This document shows, one piece after another, positions 57,808 through 64,000 of a stretch of DNA of 64,000 nucleotides. Origin of the DNA: Bidens hawaiensis (taxonomy: Eukaryota > Streptophyta > Magnoliopsida > Asterales > Asteraceae); the NCBI GenBank assembly GCA_021521415.1, contig JAIQDT010007610.1:1-64000 (forward strand), written 5' to 3'. The stretch's first letter is position 1; the number at the start of each line of letters is the position of its first letter. A program made the position numbers and the translations under genes. Below the pieces are notes generated by a model. That model did no database searches, was not told the origin of the DNA, and was given only the letters and a program-made list of their open reading frames with translations.

Positions 57808-60389
57808 ATGTTAATAGAAGCTCAGACCTTTACCATGCTAAATGAGATTGATGTTCTCAAAACATCAACATCAACTCTTAAGGTTAGAGTTCTGAGGCTT
57901 TGGAGTATCAAAGATAACAAAATTGTCAATGATGATTTTTTGATGGAGATGGTTTTAATGGATGAAGAGGTAACACTGTATTTATTAATCTGTACATATG
58001 TTATACTTTCTACATTATATCATTAAATTAATACTTATATCTTTAATGACAGGAGAATCGAATCCAAGCCACCGTTTACAAACAGGATATCTTTCGATTC
58101 AAAAGATTCTTGAAGGAAAGCTCTACTCTTACTATTGTTAATCCTTGCGTTGGTCTAAATGGATCAAACTACAGAGTTATTGATTCTCCCAACAAATTAG
58201 TGTTTGGACCAAACACTCATGTTAATCCATGCCAAGATTTTGAAGGTCAGATTCAAAATGATTTCATTTGAATCAGTAATCAATAAACAAATTTCTTTGA
58301 AGTCCACAATTGGTAAATTGTTATTACTATTCAAAGAAATTATTTATTCAATTTATCCTTAGATTTCCAGTTAATGTTTGCCTTAATTTATTTAATTCTT
58401 TCTTTTAGATATAATTGGTCATGTGGTTCATGTTTTCAAGACGAATGTTTCAAACGTCAAAGACAAAAACAAGTGTACAATGGAGTTATGTGATTTAAGG
58501 TACCACTGTTTGTAGATATTTTATTTAAATAATTTTGTTAACTTACATTATCTTGATTCTAAACACTTATTCATATTTTAGTGGAAACTGTGTGTATCTC
58601 ACGCTATGGGATCATTATGCTTCCGAGCTCTCTAAATATGTCATTGATCATTTTGATGAACCACATGCCGTTATTGTTCTCCAGTTTGGTAGGGTTAAGT
58701 ATTACACTGGTTCTGATGGTAAATGTAATAATATTTAGTGTTTTCAAGTTAATTGAAATAGAAGCATAGCACCTTAATCTAACTTAATCTAATTTATTAT
58801 TCATTAATATTCTATTTTTGTAGAGAAAGTCTATGTGTCCAATTCTTTTGGATCTAATGTTAGCCGTTTGTTCATTAATGACTACTTATTTGAGATTGAA
58901 GAATACAAAAACAGGTATATTATTTTGTTTTCTTTATTTACTTTATTTTCTTTGATATATTAGATTTGGTTATTTAAATTTTAGCCCTTATACTTTGTAT
59001 TAAATGTGTAAATTTTATATACGTAGTTTGGCCGAAATCCTGATTGCCAATGATGTCTCTATTCGTAAGCCGATTCCAGTCAATGTGCTCTCTTCTGTTG
59101 ATGATGAGTTTTTGAAAGCTACAGATTTGTTTAACATTTGTGATATTTGTACCATTATATTTGTAAGTTAATTATTAAATTCACTATTTAAACCATTATA
59201 TTGCATAATTTGTTTTTTATGCTATTGCAGCTTAAGAATATCATTATCCTTGGTACAACTAAGGCCATATGTCCAGATACAGAGTGGTATTACATTGGGT
59301 GTAATACTTGTAGCCGTAAACTAATGGAAAATGTTGGTGAGGGGGTAACTGAATATGAATGCAAAACATGTTTTAGGTGTTGTTCCTACACCTAGGTAAT
59401 TAGTGAAAACAAATTCAAATATTTATTTACAAAATATTCAGTATTCTATTTTGGTTTGTAGTAACCTAATTTAAAATTTATATAGATTCAAGATAAAGAT
59501 AAGGGTTCAAGATTCGACTGGTGTGGTGTCGTTGACTCTCTTCGATAGAGATGCTAAAATGCTGATCAACAAAACTGCAGCTGAATTGATTGATTCTCAA
59601 AAGCAGGTTAATTTTTAGTAAATTTAAAGATTTTTATACATAATAGTTCACAATTTGTATTTTTAAGTATTTTTTTTATTTTTATTTTACAGAATGATGT
59701 TGAAAATGATGGATTCCCTGCAGAGTTGGATTCTCTGTTAGAAAAGAAATTTGCTTTTAAAATCGATGTGGCAGAGTTCAATTTCAGAAACAGTGTGGAG
59801 GATTCCGGTATAAACAAGCTTACTGATGACACAAATATTCTCAGTGAATTGCAGAAAAGGTAGCATAGTCGTTTGGTAATTATTTAATGCTACATTTTTT
59901 TTATAGTTATTGTAATTTCCATTAAATGAATTTTTTGTTACCCTTTTAATTTTCAGCAAACCGATTCTAATTCTGTTTCTTTGGGAGCGTCTATGTCGGA
60001 ATTCAATCATCTGGTTCTGTTTCTGTTAAGGTATATATATTTGTTAAATATTATAATTCAAATTTATATATATAGGTGAAACAAACATTTGTTACATGAT
60101 TGTCTGATGTTGATTACTTTATTAATAACAGGTTTCAGATATTGGAGATAACCAGACTCCGAATTCAAATGTTGATGATTAGGATGTGGCAAGTGAGGAA
60201 AAGGTAGTTTCAACGTCTTCTGACGACAAACTAAAGAGAAAGTTGGTTGAAGTTTTTGAAGTTGATGATCAACCTAGCATGTCTGCAACTAAGGTTAAGG
60301 CGAAGAGTTTTGAAGAGATTGGGAAGACCAATGAAGCATGTGATGTTACAGCTATTTTGACTCCTAAGTTGGAGAACCCTTCTAAGTGA
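57808..60389 (+). pseudogene. RPA70-like single-stranded DNA-binding protein, several lesions
   Basis: Eleven exons: 57808-57969, 58053-58245, 58409-58499, 58582-58718, 58824-58914, 59027-59162, 59231-59395, 59486-59606, 59693-59859, 59957-60030, 60132-60389, about 530 codons. OB-fold A (LKVRVLRLWS...YRVIDSPNKLVF), OB-fold B (IGHVVHVFKT...VYLTLWDHYASEL) and OB-fold C with a C-x2-C...C-x2-C zinc motif (CNTCSRKL, YECKTCF) then DSTGVVSLTLFDRDAKMLI are in the order of plant RPA1/RPA70. Lesions: one extra base in exon 7 near 59378 (otherwise ...VVPTPRFKIKIRVQ), a frame change in exon 10, and TAG (60180-60182) in exon 11. RPA binds single-stranded DNA in replication and repair; plant Helitrons also carry RPA-like genes, an alternative origin. 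Confidence 0.75.
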
Positions 60390-61822
60390 ACGGTTAAACT
60401 TTGTTTTTAAATTTATTCGGTTTTGTTTTACATCTTAAGTATTTCTATTACTTTTGGATATTTTATGTTTGGTTTTTTTAACATTTGTTTTTTGAAGTGA
60501 CTATCTTTGGAAGTTGGTTGTTTATTTGATTTATCCTTAATTGAATGTTTGGTTAAATTTCTGTTTGTATTTAATTTTTTTAATGGTTGCTTTTTTATTG
60601 TATATAAATTCTATTAAAAATGACTCTGCCATTAATTTTGAATGTGACACAAACATAATTTATATTATTCAATTGAATTTTATTTACAATAATGTTATCC
60701 ACCATCTTCTATAAACATAATTTTAATTTAATCCATCATCTTCTATAAATATAATAATTTGTGCTTTTTAACTTTGTTTTTTTGGTAACACCTTATTTAT
60801 ATCATTTTGTTACATTTTCTATAACATGTTTTTTTATTTAGTATTTGTGTTACACTTTTAAAAAACTAACTTAAATAACAAATGAATATAGATTCTATTA
60901 TACATATTAACAATCTATTTTTTCTATACATATATCTTTATCAGATATTTAATTTATAGTTATATTTGTTAAGAAAATACACTTTAAACATAATTATATT
61001 TTCTTATCAATATATCGTGTTTTAACTTTAGTAAGTTTAAAAAAAAATAATTTAAATCTTAGAAAAAAATAAAAATTTATTATATCTAATTATATTATAA
61101 TTTATCAATATTTGTATAACTTTTTAATTTGATCCATTTGAAATAGCCCATTACTTTAGGCCCATATATATCTTTTTTATCAATTTAAATATTAACGACT
61201 CTTCAATTACATTTATGTTAATTATCATAATAAATTATATGTCTTCGATTTTTCAGTAGTTTATGTCGGCAAAGACGAACAGAGATTGAATCAATGATTT
61301 CGAGAACTTCGAAGCGTTTAATAAATAACTCAATATATGGAAAATGTAAGTATTATTTGGTCTAATAATTTAATTGTGTTAATTCAAACTGTTCCTATGT
61401 ATTTAGCCCTAATTTAAAGCGATCGAAGATTATTTTTAGTCAGAATCTTTAGTTTTGTTGTTTATGTTTTGGTTATAACCCTAAGTCTATTTAGTTAGTT
61501 CGTGTTCAACTTATTTAAATTTTATTATAATCTCCTTGCATGGTTGAGGATGATGACTGTAATATTTTAGTGATTAAACAACAAGGATTGTTTATTAGGT
61601 TGGTAATATCAACTGATTTGTTGTTTAGTCTTTGTTTAATGTTTTAATGGATTTGTTTAATGTTTAATTAAGATTTTGGCATACAAATGTTTGTATTGGG
61701 CTTATTACTAAATCCCGTGGAATAAATTAAATAATCATTTATGTTTTTATATAAATTTTATTATTAATTTATATTTATTTTTTGGACAAAACAGATTGTT
61801 ATTCCCTCGGTTTGCATTTTCT
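60390..61822. other. Spacer between the RPA-like and B3-like genes
   Basis: AT-rich. 61260-61345 could hold a leader exon of the next gene ('atggaaaat|gtaagt'). Nothing else recognised. Confidence 0.45.
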
Positions 61823-63255
61823 ATGGTAATTCCAATGGATAGACGGTATGTATTTGTAAAATTGTAATTAACCACATATTTTATTCATTTTGTTAATTCT
61901 TCCATTATACTTTAATTACCGCATCATATTTATTTAAGGTACTTCCATATGAGTTCTGTCAAAGAATTTTTGAGCCAGGTGCTAATATGCACCCGGTTGT
62001 AGTGTATCACAAAGACAAAGATTGGTTTATTCAAATTGAATTTATAAACGCGAGTTTTGTTTTTCAAAATGGCTGGAATCAATTTGTGGAAGACAATGGT
62101 TTGATATTTGGAGATGTTTTGGTTTTTGCTCCCGTTAACGAAAATGAATGGACATTCGTTTACGTTAGAGATAGTCCAGATATAAATGACATGGTTCTTG
62201 ATGCTGTTGTTCTTTATCCCACTCTTAAATATCTTGTAAGTAACGGTGTTGTTTTTTTAATAAACAGTGAACAATATGTTTTGTTAAATAAAATGTGGAT
62301 AATAAAATTAGTTTAATCTATTTCGTTTTATTTATAATTTATTGTAGCCATTGTGAGATGATCAGATACAAAAACACTTTTGTTTAGAGCCTGGAAAGTA
62401 TGACGAGATCATTGCTCATTCTGCAGATGGAATGTTATGGAATTTAACCATCCAATGCGTCAAACTGACTACTCCGAGATTTGCTTTCGTTGGTATGTGG
62501 GAAGACATGTCCGCTCATTGTAAATTGGCTGTCAATGATTATTTGGTGTTTCAACGTCTTCAAGATACGTGGACATTTAGAATGTTTTTGATAGCCGTGG
62601 TATTGAACGTGTCAATTTCAATGATGAGTTTGTATACAACGGTCTGACGAATCATCCGGAGTACGGTTATGTTCCAATGGTGATAGACATTGAAAGTGAT
62701 GATTAAAATGAACAACAACTACTACTGGAAGGTAGTTATTTACACTTTCTTTTATCTTATAATTTTTATTACAGTTTATATTAGTAATACACTGATAACT
62801 TAAATTTATATTTATAGGAGTTGATGTTGGTGTGGAAGATGATGATGAGCCGGTTTTGGATATTATTGTTCCTCATGTTCTAGAAGAAAACATTTTGGAG
62901 GTGGTTATACGGAAAAGGCTTGTAAGTAAACTCATACTATACATGAATATTAATGTAATGTTATGGATTGTTTAGTAACATAACTTTGTAATTATATTTT
63001 TGTTTGTAGCGTTTGCCTGTTGAGTTTGCACGGAACAATAACTTGGATGTTGAAACAGATTTGATGTTAATAAATCCAAATGGTGTTGATGTCGAGACTG
63101 AAATTGCTATTGAACTCAATGGTTATAATGAGAGGTATCGCGTTAGACATTGGCTGGCTTTTGTTCGCTCGAATGGTCTTCATATTGGAAGTTTAGCTGT
63201 TTTCGAGTACAGCGCCGCTACTCATTCGTTGATACTCACTCATGTTGGTGGTTAA
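61823..63255 (+). pseudogene. B3-like (REM-type) DNA-binding protein with three units, several lesions
   Basis: Segments 61823-61845, 61939-62235, 62348-62731, 62818-62921 and 63010-63255. Unit 1: LPYEFCQRIFEPGANMHPVV ... NGWNQFVEDNGLIFGDVLVF. Unit 2: CLEPGKYDEIIAHSADGMLW ... LAVNDYLVFQRLQDTWTF. Unit 3: LRLPVEFARNNNLDVETDLM ... VRSNGLHIGSLAVFEYS. The 'FV..NGL..GD..VF' pattern is the B3 fold hallmark. Lesions: exon 1 does not join exon 2 in frame, TGA at 62354-62356, a T-run shift near 62585 and TAA at 62703-62705. Probably dead, or a badly sequenced member of an expanded family. Confidence 0.65.
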
Positions 63256-64000
63256 TTATGATGGGTTGTTTTTGATGTTTAAACTTGAACTCTTAGTCCG
63301 TCACTTTTCTACCTGGGTGTATATTTTATGTTTATCCGTATGCTTTTGTAACCAAATAACTTATTTAGGTTTGTTTATGTATGGTTTGTATTATGACTTT
63401 ATGAAATCTTATTATTATTATTATAATTATTGTTATTATTATTATTTTTTTATACAAATACTTATAACTTATGTAATCATAAATAGTAACAAAATAATAT
63501 CAAGAATATCAGAAAAGATTGTCACATACTAACATCATAAATTTGTTTATTTTGGTCCATATATATTTTTAATTATGATCATATTACCCTACTAAAATAA
63601 ACTTTCCTTAATATCTAACTTACCTTATTGTTTCCTTGAGAATTAATATAAATTACATTATTTTTTATATATAAATCATTCTAATCTAGAACAATCAAAC
63701 AAAGGCTAGCCATTTTCTTTTGGATTATTGTTATATCTTTCTTCCTCAGGAAAAAAAAGTTAAGTATCGGTTGTTCAAACAGTTTAGGTAAAAAAATTTT
63801 CATTGATTTTGAGTTCGATGATTGTTTGTCACAATGTATATTTAACAAATATTTTCTGTAAATTTGTGGTTATTTCACAATTACATATTTTCCCGGTTTG
63901 GTTTTTACATTTTAATCTTGATTAAAACATTAATTAAAATCCGTATATATATATATATACTTTATTCCGGTATTTCTAAATGATAATGAGTTTCATTTAG
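63256..64000. other. 3' flank, no gene
   Basis: AT-rich, with a (TTA)n-like stretch near 63408-63450 and (AT)n near 63944-63958. No gene seen before the window ends. Confidence 0.5.

Overview
The window is plant nuclear DNA, AT-rich and full of transposon remains. Spliced genes with GT-AG introns, a NAC transcription factor, a DUF1666 protein, ribosomal protein eL34 and REM-like B3 domains all point to a eudicot. The repeat styles (Tat-type retrotransposon with an antisense gene, amplified RPA70-like and B3-like genes) make me favour Asteraceae, but that is inference.

Layout. 1-5015 is the 3' part of a Ty3/gypsy Tat-type LTR retrotransposon: tandem repeats, a decayed antisense gene, a 97-bp tandem array and a 982-bp LTR (TGAAGA...TCTTCA). 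8954-10996 is a FEZ-like NAC gene with an intron built from tandem repeats and three apparent frameshifts. 14152-41800 is the most unusual part: a tandem cluster of an unrecognised gene family, most members starting MAGNTYVTK or a close variant. I count 11 coding copies or pieces (named A-L; H is a promoter without a gene), plus orphan C-terminal and distal-promoter fragments. Most copies sit behind the same ~330-bp promoter/leader cassette. Copy A carries a long array of SP-x-K octapeptides; the others lack it. Only short copies B and C are uninterrupted; A, E, G, K and L carry one disabling lesion each, D, F, I and J are more damaged. The cluster is interrupted by solo LTRs, a hAT transposase relic, a copia relic and MITEs, and contains a large duplication (32660-35700 versus 36165-39480).

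42815-43106 holds the last two exons of eL34 without the first. 45173-51925 (minus strand) is a complete six-exon DUF1666 gene whose exon lengths sum to exactly 816 codons; its first two exons are in-frame tandem duplicates. 52220-55946 holds MITEs, minisatellites and a LINE fragment. 57808-60389 is an RPA70-like gene and 61823-63255 a three-unit B3-like gene, both with several lesions.

The recurring theme is birth and death of lineage-specific genes by tandem duplication, at the level of exons, introns, promoters and whole genes. Several single lesions fall in or beside short homopolymers, so assembly error must be excluded before calling those genes dead.
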